The notes under the pieces were generated by a model. That model was not told the DNA's origin. It worked only from the letters and a program-made list of their open reading frames with translations, and did no database searches. Shown in pieces: positions 44,384-52,772 of a DNA stretch of 58,980 nt. Numbering within the stretch: the stretch's first letter is position 1; every line of letters starts with the position of its first letter. Source of the stretch: Candidatus Bipolaricaulota bacterium. Its GTDB lineage: Bacteria; Bipolaricaulota; Bipolaricaulia; UBA7950; UBA9294. Both the position numbers and the translations under genes were made by a program. Location of the stretch: positions 1 through 58,980 of the forward strand of contig JAHITR010000063.1 of NCBI GenBank assembly GCA_018817505.1. The letters run 5' to 3'.

Positions 44384-44857
44384 ATGAGGACGCTTAAAGG
44401 TTTCGGTATTGTGATGTTGGTGGCAGTTTTGGTCGTAGGGATTGCGGTCATGGTTTCTGCGAAAAACGGCACAGAAGCAGCGGTTTCAGTTAATGCTTCG
44501 TTCTCGATTCCGTCTTGGATCTCCTTGTCGGCTGTTGGGAATGGCAACGTCAGCTTCTCAGATATTGCTGGTCCCGGATCCTATGCCGCTTCCAATGGAA
44601 CGCGGCTTCAGGTTCTCAGCACAACGAGCTGGACGATCTCCGGCGAGATTCTTTGGTCTGAATCGAAAATGCCTGAAGGCGCAAGTCAGCAGACGATCGA
44701 CAATGCGCTTGAGCGCTCCTATGACAAGACGTCGGGTAGCTGGGGAATCCACACGGTGAACGTTTCGTATCAGTTCAACGTTGAAGTCGACGACATGGCC
44801 AATATGCCTGAAGGCGACTACAGCCTGGTCATCCAGTACACGGCAACCACGGACTAG
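44384..44857 (+). CDS. Exported beta-rich surface protein under c-di-GMP riboswitch
   Basis: 157 residues. A signal peptide (FGIVMLVAVLVVGIAVMVSA, about 7-26) precedes a compact beta-sandwich-like domain: AAVSVNASFSIPSWISLSAV, GNVSFSDIAGPGSYAASNGT, LQVLSTTSWTISGEI and the closing YSLVIQYTATTD. The layout resembles camelysin/WxL-like or minor surface-layer proteins, but I cannot name the family. AGGAGG lies 7 nt before ATG 44384 and could pair with GCACTC upstream, hiding the ribosome site. Regulation by c-di-GMP suggests a role in attachment or biofilm. A hairpin terminator follows. Confidence 0.8.
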   Translation: MRTLKGFGIVMLVAVLVVGIAVMVSAKNGTEAAVSVNASFSIPSWISLSAVGNGNVSFSDIAGPGSYAASNGTRLQVLSTTSWTISGEILWSESKMPEGASQQTIDNALERSYDKTSGSWGIHTVNVSYQFNVEVDDMANMPEGDYSLVIQYTATTD

Positions 44858-44889
44858 CAATAACTCACGAATCTACCGGTGTAGCTATG

Positions 44890-44913
44890 GTGGGGGCGAT
44901 TTATCGCCCCCAC
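44890..44913 (+). terminator. Hairpin terminator after the riboswitch-controlled gene
   Basis: GTGGGGGCGA and TCGCCCCCAC form a perfect 10-bp stem with loop TTTA, 32 nt after the stop. The T-run after it is poor. Confidence 0.75.
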
Positions 44914-45096
44914 GCCCATTATCCTCGGTTCATGCCATAACGGCTCCAGGAACTCTGGAGTCCTTTTTGTTTGCCTTCTTGGCAGTCGATTCTTCGTTTG
45001 CATGCGTTCTCTGTTCCCCGTGTGCTCGCGGGAATTTCAGTAGGCCTGTTGTGAAGGCATCGAGTCTTCACGAAAAAAACACATCTGACGGGTTCC

Positions 45097-45420
45097 ATGG
45101 CTTCGACCATGAATACACTCAGGCCTGAACCGAAGAAATCTACTCTAGGACAGTTTCGGCCTGAAAAACCGATGCGCGGTCCATGGATCGGCTATCTGGC
45201 GATGAGCTGCGTGATTGGATCGTTCATCCTGAACAGCCTATTGGGCTGGGTCGCCGGAGTGCTTGTCGCAGGATGCGCTGTGATTTTGGGAAAGATGGGA
45301 TTGGACTCGAAGGGGCGAGGCTTGTCGGTGATTGCCATGCTTCTTGGCGTGGTTCTCATTGGTGTTTTGCTGACGGTTCTTCTCATCGGACAGGAGAACA
45401 TCGGAATGAGTCCAACGTAG
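45097..45420 (+). CDS. Small two-helix membrane protein, unknown
   Basis: 107 residues. A hydrophilic N-terminus (about 1-28) is followed by two long hydrophobic helices, WIGYLAMSCVIGSFILNSLL with a glycine-rich continuation, and LSVIAMLLGVVLIGVLLTVL. A short cytoplasmic-type loop GKMGLDSKGRG joins them. The GLDSKGRGLSVIAMLLG turn recalls DUF4190-like small membrane proteins. No clear ribosome site precedes ATG 45097; ATG 45109 is an alternative start. Function unknown. Confidence 0.55.
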   Translation: MASTMNTLRPEPKKSTLGQFRPEKPMRGPWIGYLAMSCVIGSFILNSLLGWVAGVLVAGCAVILGKMGLDSKGRGLSVIAMLLGVVLIGVLLTVLLIGQENIGMSPT

Positions 45421-45721
45421 TCTCGTACGCTGTTCTAGCGATGAGCGAACGGCCAAGCCGATGTCGACAAGTCTGCATTATTGTCTGGAGTTAGCGGTAC
45501 AGAATCAGGCTCGCAAGATTCACATGCGCTCTTCACAAATCCAACACATCTGCGGATTATCGTCTTTTTACTGCGAGCTCATAACCTCGCACCCCCGATA
45601 CCAGCCCTCCGGGGAGAGGGGCAATCCCCCTCTCCCTTGGCCTCTTGTACGGACAGGTTTCCAAGACCCAGTTCTCTCGAATCGAGTACAATACGTCCTT
45701 AAGCATGATCGAGGGGGAATG
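45421..45721. other. Intergenic region with a strong hairpin before gltX
   Basis: About 300 nt without a convincing gene. GGGAGAGGGG (45612-45621) pairs with CCCCTCTCCC (45627-45636) around CAATC, a likely terminator for upstream transcription. A TACAAT box near 45689 could be the gltX -10 element, but the -35 is poor. No T-box features were found. Confidence 0.55.
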
Positions 45722-47011
45722 ATGATTCGAGTACGCTTTGCACCCAGCCCAACCGGGTATCTTCATGTCGGCGGAGCCCGCACGGCGCTGTTCAATTGGC
45801 TGTTTGCACGCCATAACCACGGAACCTTCATCCTACGGATTGAAGACACGGACAAGGAACGTTCCACAGATGAATCGATCGAAGAAATTCTTGAATCGAT
45901 GCGGTGGCTTGGATTGGATTGGGATGAATACTATCGGCAGACGGATCGAACAGATGCTCATTTGCTTGCGGCGCAAGACTTGATGGACCGAGGCCTCGTC
46001 TATGAATCGGATGGCGCTTGGTGGTTTCGAGTTCCCACAGAAGGCAATACGATCGTGCATGATGACCTGCTTGGCGACGTCACATTCCCCAATGATTTGC
46101 TGAAGGATTTCGTCATTCGCCGGTCTGATGGCAGTTTCATTTATCACTTCGTGGTTGTCGTTGATGACGCAGACATGGAAGTCACGCACGTGATTCGTGG
46201 TGATGATCACTTGAACAATACACCCAAACACGTGTTGCTGTTTGAGGCGCTTGGGCGAACCGTGCCACGGTTTGTTCATCTACCCATGATCCTCGGTTCA
46301 GACCGTACAAGACTATCCAAGCGACATGGCGACACAGCAACGCTAGAGTATCGTGATCGAGGGTTCCTCCCTGAGGCGATGGTAAATTTCCTGGCTCGTT
46401 TGGGATGGTCTCACGGCGATGCTGAGGTGTTCGATCGAGCATCGCTGGTCGAACTGTTCTCAATTGATGAGGTGAACAAGTCGGGCGCCATTTTTGAGGA
46501 CACCAAACTCATGTGGCTCAATCAACAACATATGAAGCTGGCTGACTTGGATCGTTTGCTTGGCCTCGTTCGGCCGATGGTTCTTGAATTGAATCGAGTG
46601 ACAGCTCAGATGTGGGATGCCGTCGATCCAGGCCATCTACGGACGGGAGCACATCTATTCCGCGATCGCTGCAAAACGCTACGCGATCTTGCCTCAGCCA
46701 TGGAATTGCTGTTCCCTGTCCCCTTGATTCCCGAGGACGAGTTCCGGGTGAACGCGACGCAGGCTCCACTGATGATGTCTGTGGCCAACGCGCTCGCATT
46801 GACAAAGCCGTTCACACCTGAAGACATCGAGCAGGATGTACGTGCTGCCTTGGAAGCGAATCAAGCCACGCTCAAAGATGTCGCGTTGGTGTCTCGATTG
46901 GCAGTCACTGGGCGCAAGGCAGGACCCGGTCTGTTTGAGAGTTTTGCCTGCGTGGGGCGCGAGCTGGTCGTTGAGCGTCTGCGTGATGCGGCTCAGAGCG
47001 TTCTCGAATGA
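45722..47011 (+). CDS. gltX: Glutamyl-tRNA synthetase
   Basis: 429 residues, class Ib. The N-terminal motif RFAPSPTGYLHVGGARTALF contains the HIGH equivalent HVGG; FILRIEDTDKERS, THVIRGDDHLNNTPKHV and the KMSKS equivalent SDRTRLSKRHG near 235 are all canonical. The C-terminal anticodon-binding part is short, making the protein some 40-60 residues smaller than most bacterial GluRS. Whether it is discriminating or also charges tRNA-Gln cannot be judged here. The ORF track starts far upstream; GAGGGGG before the ATG pair at 45719/45722 fixes the start. It overlaps the next gene by ATGA. Confidence 0.96.
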   Translation: MIRVRFAPSPTGYLHVGGARTALFNWLFARHNHGTFILRIEDTDKERSTDESIEEILESMRWLGLDWDEYYRQTDRTDAHLLAAQDLMDRGLVYESDGAWWFRVPTEGNTIVHDDLLGDVTFPNDLLKDFVIRRSDGSFIYHFVVVVDDADMEVTHVIRGDDHLNNTPKHVLLFEALGRTVPRFVHLPMILGSDRTRLSKRHGDTATLEYRDRGFLPEAMVNFLARLGWSHGDAEVFDRASLVELFSIDEVNKSGAIFEDTKLMWLNQQHMKLADLDRLLGLVRPMVLELNRVTAQMWDAVDPGHLRTGAHLFRDRCKTLRDLASAMELLFPVPLIPEDEFRVNATQAPLMMSVANALALTKPFTPEDIEQDVRAALEANQATLKDVALVSRLAVTGRKAGPGLFESFACVGRELVVERLRDAAQSVLE

Positions 47012-48162
47012 GCGTCCGGGTCTTCATTGGGTTGGTGTCCTTGATTGGCGTGATCTCACTTTCTGGGGCATGTGCGGAAACGAGCCTTGTCCATTTCACA
47101 AACAGCACGGACTTGACGCCTGGTTGTTTTCCACAGGGCCTGAAGCTGGAATCCGAACCGATCGAGGGCATTGAATGGCCGCCATTCCATGAGGAAGCTC
47201 TTTTCGGGCAAGTTCGATTGGGCGAGGGGACCCATCCGGTGATGATCGACCGCCATGATGAGGGATTCGATCTCTATGTCGATCATGACCGTACAGGTGT
47301 TCTGCAATCGGTTACGTGGGATCGCGTTCTTGTGGATGGCACATCTTTGGCCAGCGTTCCGTTTATCGTGCAGTATCGCGATCAGCAAACGGCTTCCTAT
47401 CAGGCCTTTCTTATGTGGAATGGCTTCACGCCCACTGTGCTAACGCTGTGTCGCGATTCCTATCGCGCTGGCAAAATTCAATTGGGCGAATCGACCTACA
47501 CGTTAGTCCTGTTTGACGAGGACACAGACGCGCGCTATGACGATCTAGCAGATGGCACCTTGGTTATCGACTCAGATGGGGACGGCTACCTGCTCGTGAC
47601 GTCGGATTCGCATGAAGTGTTCTTCCTCGATGAGCCGTTCAATCTAGGCGGCTTGGTGTATGAAGTAGCTGCTGTCGCGGAGGACGGATCGTGGATCGAG
47701 ATTGTAGAGTCAGATGCACAGGTGGCACCGAGGTATCCGCTGCTGGATGGGTTCCCTGCACCGGAATTTGAGGGGATCGATGCCTCGGGAGATCCCTTGT
47801 CGTCTGGCTCACTGCGAGGGAGCCTTCTTGTGCTTGACTTCTGGGCCAGCTGGTGTACTCCCTGCATTGCTGAGTTGCCAACGCTGGAAAGCATTGCTGC
47901 CCAATTTGCTGATCAAGGCGTCCGCGTCCTAGGGATCAACCTCGACCGCTCCGAGAGCGCATTCCGATCAGCCTTGGAGACACATGAAATCAGCTACGAT
48001 CAAATTTATGATTCAGATCGCGGGCCGATTGGCGACCTCTATCGAATTGAAGGCATTCCGATGATCTATATCATTGACCGTGAAGGGATCATTGCCGCAC
48101 GTGGTCTTCGAGGCGAAGCCTTGATGGGGGCGATTCGAGAACTCATTGACCGTGAGGAGTAG
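47008..48162 (+). CDS. Exported TlpA/ResA-like thioredoxin with extra N-terminal domain
   Basis: 384 residues. A signal peptide ends near LSGACA. Residues 25-240 are a beta-rich domain with two isolated cysteines and an Asp-rich stretch (DEDTDARYDD, DSDGDGY) that could bind calcium. Residues 250-384 form a redoxin domain: FPAPEFEGIDASGDPLSSGS, the active site FWASWCTPCIAELP near 283, and the cis-proline IEGIPMIYII. TlpA-like proteins reduce disulfides outside the membrane, for example in cytochrome c or thiol repair. It is coupled to gltX by ATGA and lies 8 nt before the next thioredoxin gene. Confidence 0.88.
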   Translation: MSVRVFIGLVSLIGVISLSGACAETSLVHFTNSTDLTPGCFPQGLKLESEPIEGIEWPPFHEEALFGQVRLGEGTHPVMIDRHDEGFDLYVDHDRTGVLQSVTWDRVLVDGTSLASVPFIVQYRDQQTASYQAFLMWNGFTPTVLTLCRDSYRAGKIQLGESTYTLVLFDEDTDARYDDLADGTLVIDSDGDGYLLVTSDSHEVFFLDEPFNLGGLVYEVAAVAEDGSWIEIVESDAQVAPRYPLLDGFPAPEFEGIDASGDPLSSGSLRGSLLVLDFWASWCTPCIAELPTLESIAAQFADQGVRVLGINLDRSESAFRSALETHEISYDQIYDSDRGPIGDLYRIEGIPMIYIIDREGIIAARGLRGEALMGAIRELIDREE

Positions 48163-48170
48163 AACAAACG

Positions 48171-49208
48171 ATGAAATGGGCAGAGGCATGTAGATGGTGT
48201 GCGGGAGTTGTCTGGTTCCTCCTGGCAATTCTCGTGGCGGCATTCAGTGGATCCGCGCAGAGTTCCATTCTTGAATTCTCGTTCGACAGCGAGTCGCTGG
48301 CCATCCCACTCAACGGCGCGGCGTCTGTCTGGCTGCGAATAGACAATGCTTCTGTGTACGAAGCTGATGCCATTGAAATCGCGTGGCTGGACGGTCCCGT
48401 TCTTCTGAATCCAGTTGAGCCGATTGAGGTTCTCGATGCGTTCTCGGACGGGAGCATACCCATTATTTTGTCGGCGGGTAGTGATGCAGCGCTCGGGGAA
48501 AGCGAGGCTGTATTCGAAGTCTCCTATACCTACTGCATCAATGACCTTTGTTTCCAAATCATCGAACAGATGGCGCTTCGCCTTGAATTCATTCCCGCTG
48601 TTGTTGACCCTTTGGACGTCCAGATTGTAGATCCCGTTCTCATTCCACCCGAGGCTGAACCGTCTGCGTTTCCACCGCTGTTTGCAGTCATTCTGGGTTC
48701 TTGCCTGGCTGGTCTGCTGGTCGTTGGGAACATGTCGGGACGGCGCTGGTGGGTGACGCTTCTTCTCGTGGTCGTGATTGGCGTGGGATTGGGCTACGGG
48801 ATTCTGCTGAAGCAGGATCAGCAAGCACAGAGTATCGGAGCCGTATTGTGCACATCATGCGTCGGGATCGAAGAGACGCCGCACGAGCCCCCCGATCTCT
48901 CGGATAACGCGCGCGCCAGAGTTCAAGCGCTGACAGACAACACCGAGCTGCTTCTATTCACAGCCGTATGGTGTCACGCTTGTCCCTATGCGAAAGCCAT
49001 GGTGCAGCAAGTGGTTGCCGTCAATCCCCTGGTGACTGTTCAGCTCATTGACGTGGATGAATCCCAGAATGCAGCCAGCCAGTATGGCATCGTTCAATCA
49101 GGGAGAACGATTGTCCCTGCCATCCTGCGAGTGGACACAGGGGAAGTTATCTTTGGTATTGAGGATCTCGAAGCCCGGTTGATGTCCTTGTTGGAGGGAT
49201 CGCCATGA
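48171..49208 (+). CDS. Membrane-anchored thioredoxin with Ig-like ectodomain
   Basis: 345 residues. After a signal anchor (about 12-30), residues 33-145 form a beta-rich Ig-like domain with a Cys pair in SYTYCINDLCFQ, reminiscent of the N-terminal domain of DsbD. Two helices follow (FPPLFAVILGSCLAGLLVVG; WWVTLLLVVVIGVGLGYGIL). Then a CTSC motif and a thioredoxin-like domain with FTAVWCHACPYAKAM near 262 and cis-Pro in RTIVPAIL. The architecture is like a DsbD in which the eight-helix electron-carrying core is reduced to a short linker. The downstream polyferredoxin gene overlaps by ATGA. Confidence 0.85.
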   Translation: MKWAEACRWCAGVVWFLLAILVAAFSGSAQSSILEFSFDSESLAIPLNGAASVWLRIDNASVYEADAIEIAWLDGPVLLNPVEPIEVLDAFSDGSIPIILSAGSDAALGESEAVFEVSYTYCINDLCFQIIEQMALRLEFIPAVVDPLDVQIVDPVLIPPEAEPSAFPPLFAVILGSCLAGLLVVGNMSGRRWWVTLLLVVVIGVGLGYGILLKQDQQAQSIGAVLCTSCVGIEETPHEPPDLSDNARARVQALTDNTELLLFTAVWCHACPYAKAMVQQVVAVNPLVTVQLIDVDESQNAASQYGIVQSGRTIVPAILRVDTGEVIFGIEDLEARLMSLLEGSP

Positions 49209-49972
49209 AGATTGCGCGGGCACGTCGCGTTGGCCAGTCGCTGGGGTTGCTGTTGGGATTCTTCGGCATTACCGGCATTGGGATGACGCATCTGATCTTC
49301 CCCGGCCTTCACTGCTATGCCTGTCCTTGGGCGATCACGGTCTGCCCCATTGGATTGGCGCAGAACCTGGTGATCTTCGGAACGCCTCCCTACTTTTGGA
49401 TGGGGATGATCGTCGCCTATGGCTTGGCAGCAGGGCGCGGATTCTGCGGATGGTTTTGTCCGTTTGGCACGTTGAATGATCTGCTTTCTTTCCGCAAGGT
49501 CAAGATTGGGGACGCTTTGTCCTACTCCAAATTCGTTGTCCTGGCAGGAACGATTCTCGCGGCCTGGATCTTTGCCGACACGATGTTCTGCAAGCTCTGT
49601 CCAGCAGCTTCGATTGAGGCTTCGATACCCTACTTGATCATGGGGGTGGCAAAGGTCAATCGCCCATTTCTTGTTCACATGGGGACACTGGCCGCGACGT
49701 TGGCGGGTATGGTGCTGATCGCTCGTTTTTGGTGCCGCTACCTTTGTCCGATGGGCGCGCTGCTCGCATTGTTCAATCGGGTGAGCTTCCTCAAGCTCAA
49801 GTTGGACAAGCATCGGTGCAGCGGATGCGCGGTTTGTACCACAGTATGCCCGATGGGGATTGAACCTCACGAACAGTATGACAACCACAATTGCATCAAG
49901 TGCGGACGCTGCGTTGACACGTGCCATCTCGGGGCGCTGTCCTTGGGATTCGGCGTGAAGGACGACAAATGA
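49205..49972 (+). CDS. NapH/NosR-like membrane polyferredoxin
   Basis: 255 residues. About four to five helices alternate with cysteine motifs: HCYACPWAITVCPIG near 36, CGWFCPFGTLND near 81, FCKLCPAASIE near 128 and CRYLCPMGALLALFNRVSF near 178. Two classical [4Fe-4S] sites follow near the C-terminus, CSGCAVCTTVCPMGI and CIKCGRCVDTCHLGAL. NapH-type proteins move electrons from the cytoplasm or quinones across the membrane to periplasmic redox partners. Placed after two extracytoplasmic thioredoxins, it is a candidate electron donor for them. ATGA overlaps link it to the thioredoxin gene and to uppP. Confidence 0.92.
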   Translation: MKIARARRVGQSLGLLLGFFGITGIGMTHLIFPGLHCYACPWAITVCPIGLAQNLVIFGTPPYFWMGMIVAYGLAAGRGFCGWFCPFGTLNDLLSFRKVKIGDALSYSKFVVLAGTILAAWIFADTMFCKLCPAASIEASIPYLIMGVAKVNRPFLVHMGTLAATLAGMVLIARFWCRYLCPMGALLALFNRVSFLKLKLDKHRCSGCAVCTTVCPMGIEPHEQYDNHNCIKCGRCVDTCHLGALSLGFGVKDDK

Positions 49973-50748
49973 TCCGCTACATGCTGCTGGGGCTCGTACA
50001 AGGATTTACGGAATTCCTTCCCGTATCGAGTTCAGGGCATCTTGTGCTGGCCGAGCATCTTCTCAATCTTGATCCTCCTGGCGTGCTGCTTGAGACGATG
50101 TTGCATTGGGGAACCCTAGCAGCGGTGCTCATTGTCTTCCGTCAAGACATCGTGTCCTTGTTGAAATCCCTGCGAGGCAAGGGGCGCGTCGAACAGCGCA
50201 AGGAAGTCGGATTTCTCATTGTTGGCACGGTTCCGGTTGTTGCCGTCGGCTTGTTGTTGCGGGAGACGATTCAATCGGCCTTCTCGTCGTTGATCGGAGT
50301 GGGCATCGGGCTGCTCATCACAGCGACACTGCTTGCTGTCAGCTACTTGGCGCGGCGACGTGCCCGACGTGCTGTGATCCACTTCCCCGACGCAGTGGCT
50401 ATCGGGCTGGCGCAGGCCATCGCGGTCTTCCCTGGCATCTCTCGTAGCGGTACAACCATTTCCGTCGGAACGCTCACGGGCTTGACTGCTGCCCAAGCAG
50501 CCCGGTTCTCATTCCTATTGGCCATTCCTGCATTGTTTGGAGCCGGGCTTCTTCATTTGCCAGAAGCGGTGCAGTCGCTGGGAACGCAGAATGGGGCAGG
50601 CATCCTCCTCGGAGCAGCGTGTGCTTTTGGCAGCGGATGGCTCGCGCTCCGCTCTGCGCTTGCGCTCATTGCACGGGGCCGCTTCTGGATTTTTGCCGTG
50701 TACTGCGCTCTTGTGGGCGGCGCGACGATTGTCTGGTCAGTCCTCTAG
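49969..50748 (+). CDS. uppP: Undecaprenyl-diphosphatase UppP (BacA)
   Basis: 259 residues, eight helices. The family signatures are GLVQGFTEFLPVSSSGHLVL near 8-27 with the catalytic Glu, and AIAVFPGISRSGTTISVGTL near 152-171 with the second catalytic region. It dephosphorylates C55-PP so the carrier can be reused in peptidoglycan and surface polymer synthesis. It is the last gene of the gltX run, joined by an ATGA overlap, and ends 35 nt from a convergent gene. Start at ATG 49969 rather than the ORF track start. Confidence 0.96.
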   Translation: MIRYMLLGLVQGFTEFLPVSSSGHLVLAEHLLNLDPPGVLLETMLHWGTLAAVLIVFRQDIVSLLKSLRGKGRVEQRKEVGFLIVGTVPVVAVGLLLRETIQSAFSSLIGVGIGLLITATLLAVSYLARRRARRAVIHFPDAVAIGLAQAIAVFPGISRSGTTISVGTLTGLTAAQAARFSFLLAIPALFGAGLLHLPEAVQSLGTQNGAGILLGAACAFGSGWLALRSALALIARGRFWIFAVYCALVGGATIVWSVL

Positions 50749-50783
50749 CACAAAATGCAGCCCGAGTTGGGAGATAGAGGGGC

Positions 50784-51980
50784 CTACTCCAGACCCTCTC
50801 CCAGTACAGAGATGAACGTGACGACGGCGATCGCAGCCACAAGAAGGATGCCTACAATGGCCGCGCCCACGGAAGAAACTGTTTTCGCAGGGACGACCTC
50901 ATACGAAATCGTCTGCCGCCCCAGTTTCGTGCCCGGTTCGTCTGCTCGCTCCACCCAAATTTCCCACGTCCATCGTCCGATGTCAGATTCTGTGGCCGCT
51001 TTGTTGAACCACATCCACTCTGAATTGAGAGGGCGAGGCTCGCTCACCAGGCTTTTTCGGGAAGCCACATAACGTGGCGTCCCCGACGTCGCCCCGTCAA
51101 GCGTGGCATAGACCACTTGCCCTGTAGGCTTTGTGACGCGGGCATAGGGAACGAGTGCGTACGATGTTCCTGGGGCGGTCATTGTCAGAACAATGCGATT
51201 TCCCACCTGATAGCTTGCGCCGTCGTTTGCTGTGCCAATCTTCAAAGCGATGTCGCTGGCTGATTTGCCAGCGACAACGACGAAGCGATCGATGATGTAG
51301 TTGCCGTGGACGCCTGCCTCAAGCGTCGTTCGAACACCGAACGGGCTGGCTGGGTCAGGGTTGAATGGATCGACAATGGTGTATACACCATCTCGCTTGC
51401 CCGTCAGAATCACCCAGTGACAATCCTCACTCTGAGTGGAGCCACCGTTGCAGAAGGCTCCCCAGTGGACGCCAGCGACCACCAAATAGCCTTGCCGTAG
51501 CGCGTGGTCAATGACCACCGCAGACACAGGATTAATCCCGACCTCGCTTCGGTTCACGTGTGTACTGATCTCCAGCTCCGCAGGCAGCTGTCCCCAGATG
51601 AGGCAGCAATTGCCTTGCAGATCTTGAGAGCATTGGCCGTAGCCTCCAGTCTCACGCAGCCAATCATTGAAGATACCGGGATCCATGCCTGTACGAGCTT
51701 CTCCTGAGCAGGAGCGACTCGCTGAAACGGAGACGGCGATGTCGTAATAGGCGAGAACGGACGAGAATGCAGTCACCAAGCACCCCGTCGTGCAGATTTC
51801 ATCAGGACAGCCTCCGGTTCCCAATATGCAATTGCCCCAGGCATCTTCACCCTCCGTGTAGGCCTGATTGAAGGCAGGCACGACTCGAGGCAACTGGATG
51901 TCTTGGCCGAAAGAAAGAAGACCCATACTGACGACAAAGAACAGGCTCATGCACCATGCTTGCCGCCTTGGTTTCTTCAT
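50784..51980 (-). CDS. Exported C39-like cysteine peptidase with C-terminal anchor
   Basis: 398 residues. A signal peptide (about 9-25) is followed by a papain-like C39_2 domain. The catalytic Cys is in CTTGCLVTAFSSVLAYYDI near 66, the His in DCHWVILTGKRDGVYTIVDP near 187, and the Asp/Asn within VDPFNP. The domain has many extra cysteines (GNCILGTGGCPDEICTTGC, CSQDLQGNCC), which suggests disulfides outside the cell. A beta-rich region (about 250-360) and one C-terminal helix (AAIVGILLVAAIAVVTFISV) complete it. It probably is a surface-anchored peptidase. ATGA overlap with the upstream HAD gene. Confidence 0.8.
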   Translation of the reverse strand: MKKPRRQAWCMSLFFVVSMGLLSFGQDIQLPRVVPAFNQAYTEGEDAWGNCILGTGGCPDEICTTGCLVTAFSSVLAYYDIAVSVSASRSCSGEARTGMDPGIFNDWLRETGGYGQCSQDLQGNCCLIWGQLPAELEISTHVNRSEVGINPVSAVVIDHALRQGYLVVAGVHWGAFCNGGSTQSEDCHWVILTGKRDGVYTIVDPFNPDPASPFGVRTTLEAGVHGNYIIDRFVVVAGKSASDIALKIGTANDGASYQVGNRIVLTMTAPGTSYALVPYARVTKPTGQVVYATLDGATSGTPRYVASRKSLVSEPRPLNSEWMWFNKAATESDIGRWTWEIWVERADEPGTKLGRQTISYEVVPAKTVSSVGAAIVGILLVAAIAVVTFISVLGEGLE

Positions 51981-52663
51981 AGGAGAACCTCTCGGAGCCG
52001 TGTTGTTTGAGACGTGACGATTGTGGGTTGAATGGTAGGGATCACACGATCTTCATCGTGCTTGATCCAAGCGGTATACATACCTGCGTTGTGGGCACCC
52101 ACGATGTCTGCATCATAATTGTCTCCCACGAACAGTGAATGTTTCGCTGGCACATCCAATTCATTCAGCAACAACCGAAATGCTTGCGGATCCGGCTTGT
52201 AGACGCCAACGTCGCCAGCGACGATGATGGCATCGAACAGGGTGTCGAATCCGAGTGCCTTGAGCTTGTCCCACTGAAGAAACGTCGGGCCATTGGTAAA
52301 CAATCCGAGTCGATAGGTTGATCTGAGATCAGCCAGAAACCCATCGATGCCCGGATAGGCGAGAACTCCAGATTCACGGCGTATGTCATCATAGGCTTGT
52401 GATACCTTGAGGATTGTCGACGCATCGGAGAATCCCTGATCCTCGAACAGCGTGGTCATGATTTGAAGGCGTATTGTGTCGATTGACTCCGCGGTTCGTT
52501 CCAACTCAAGCCAACGAGTGTTGTAGCGATCAGCGGCTGTCGTCAGGTCTCCCAAACAATCGAGCGGACATGAGGCGCGACTCAGCGCCTGCTCCAAAGC
52601 CTGCTGTGTGGAAAGGGGATAATAGCTCAGCGTCCAGTCCAAATCGAAGCAAACCGCCTGCAA
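51977..52663 (-). CDS. HAD family hydrolase (phosphatase)
   Basis: About 228 residues. Motif I is VCFDLDWTLSYYP with the nucleophile Asp, motif II is LGLFTNGPTFLQWDK, motif III the Lys in VGVYKPDPQAF, and motif IV GDNYDADIVGAHNAGM. It is a haloacid-dehalogenase-type phosphatase of the subgroup with a helical cap; the substrate is unknown. The ORF track runs into the divergent rsmD gene. The start is doubtful: I use TTG 52663 just before the first strand, while ATG 52771 would add 36 residues and overlap the rsmD ribosome site. Confidence 0.8.
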   Translation of the reverse strand: MQAVCFDLDWTLSYYPLSTQQALEQALSRASCPLDCLGDLTTAADRYNTRWLELERTAESIDTIRLQIMTTLFEDQGFSDASTILKVSQAYDDIRRESGVLAYPGIDGFLADLRSTYRLGLFTNGPTFLQWDKLKALGFDTLFDAIIVAGDVGVYKPDPQAFRLLLNELDVPAKHSLFVGDNYDADIVGAHNAGMYTAWIKHDEDRVIPTIQPTIVTSQTTRLREVLL

Positions 52664-52772
52664 TTTCTCCGCGAATGGTTGAATGATAGGGCGCCCCTCT
52701 CTTATGCTTAGTTGAAGCCGCGAACGCAAACGATCATAGCAACGCGGATTCAAAGCTGCAAGGGGGCGCATT

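Noticed and set aside
45421-45721. T-box or other tRNA-sensing leader upstream of gltX
   Set aside because: No T-box sequence or specifier-loop structure; only one terminator-like hairpin.
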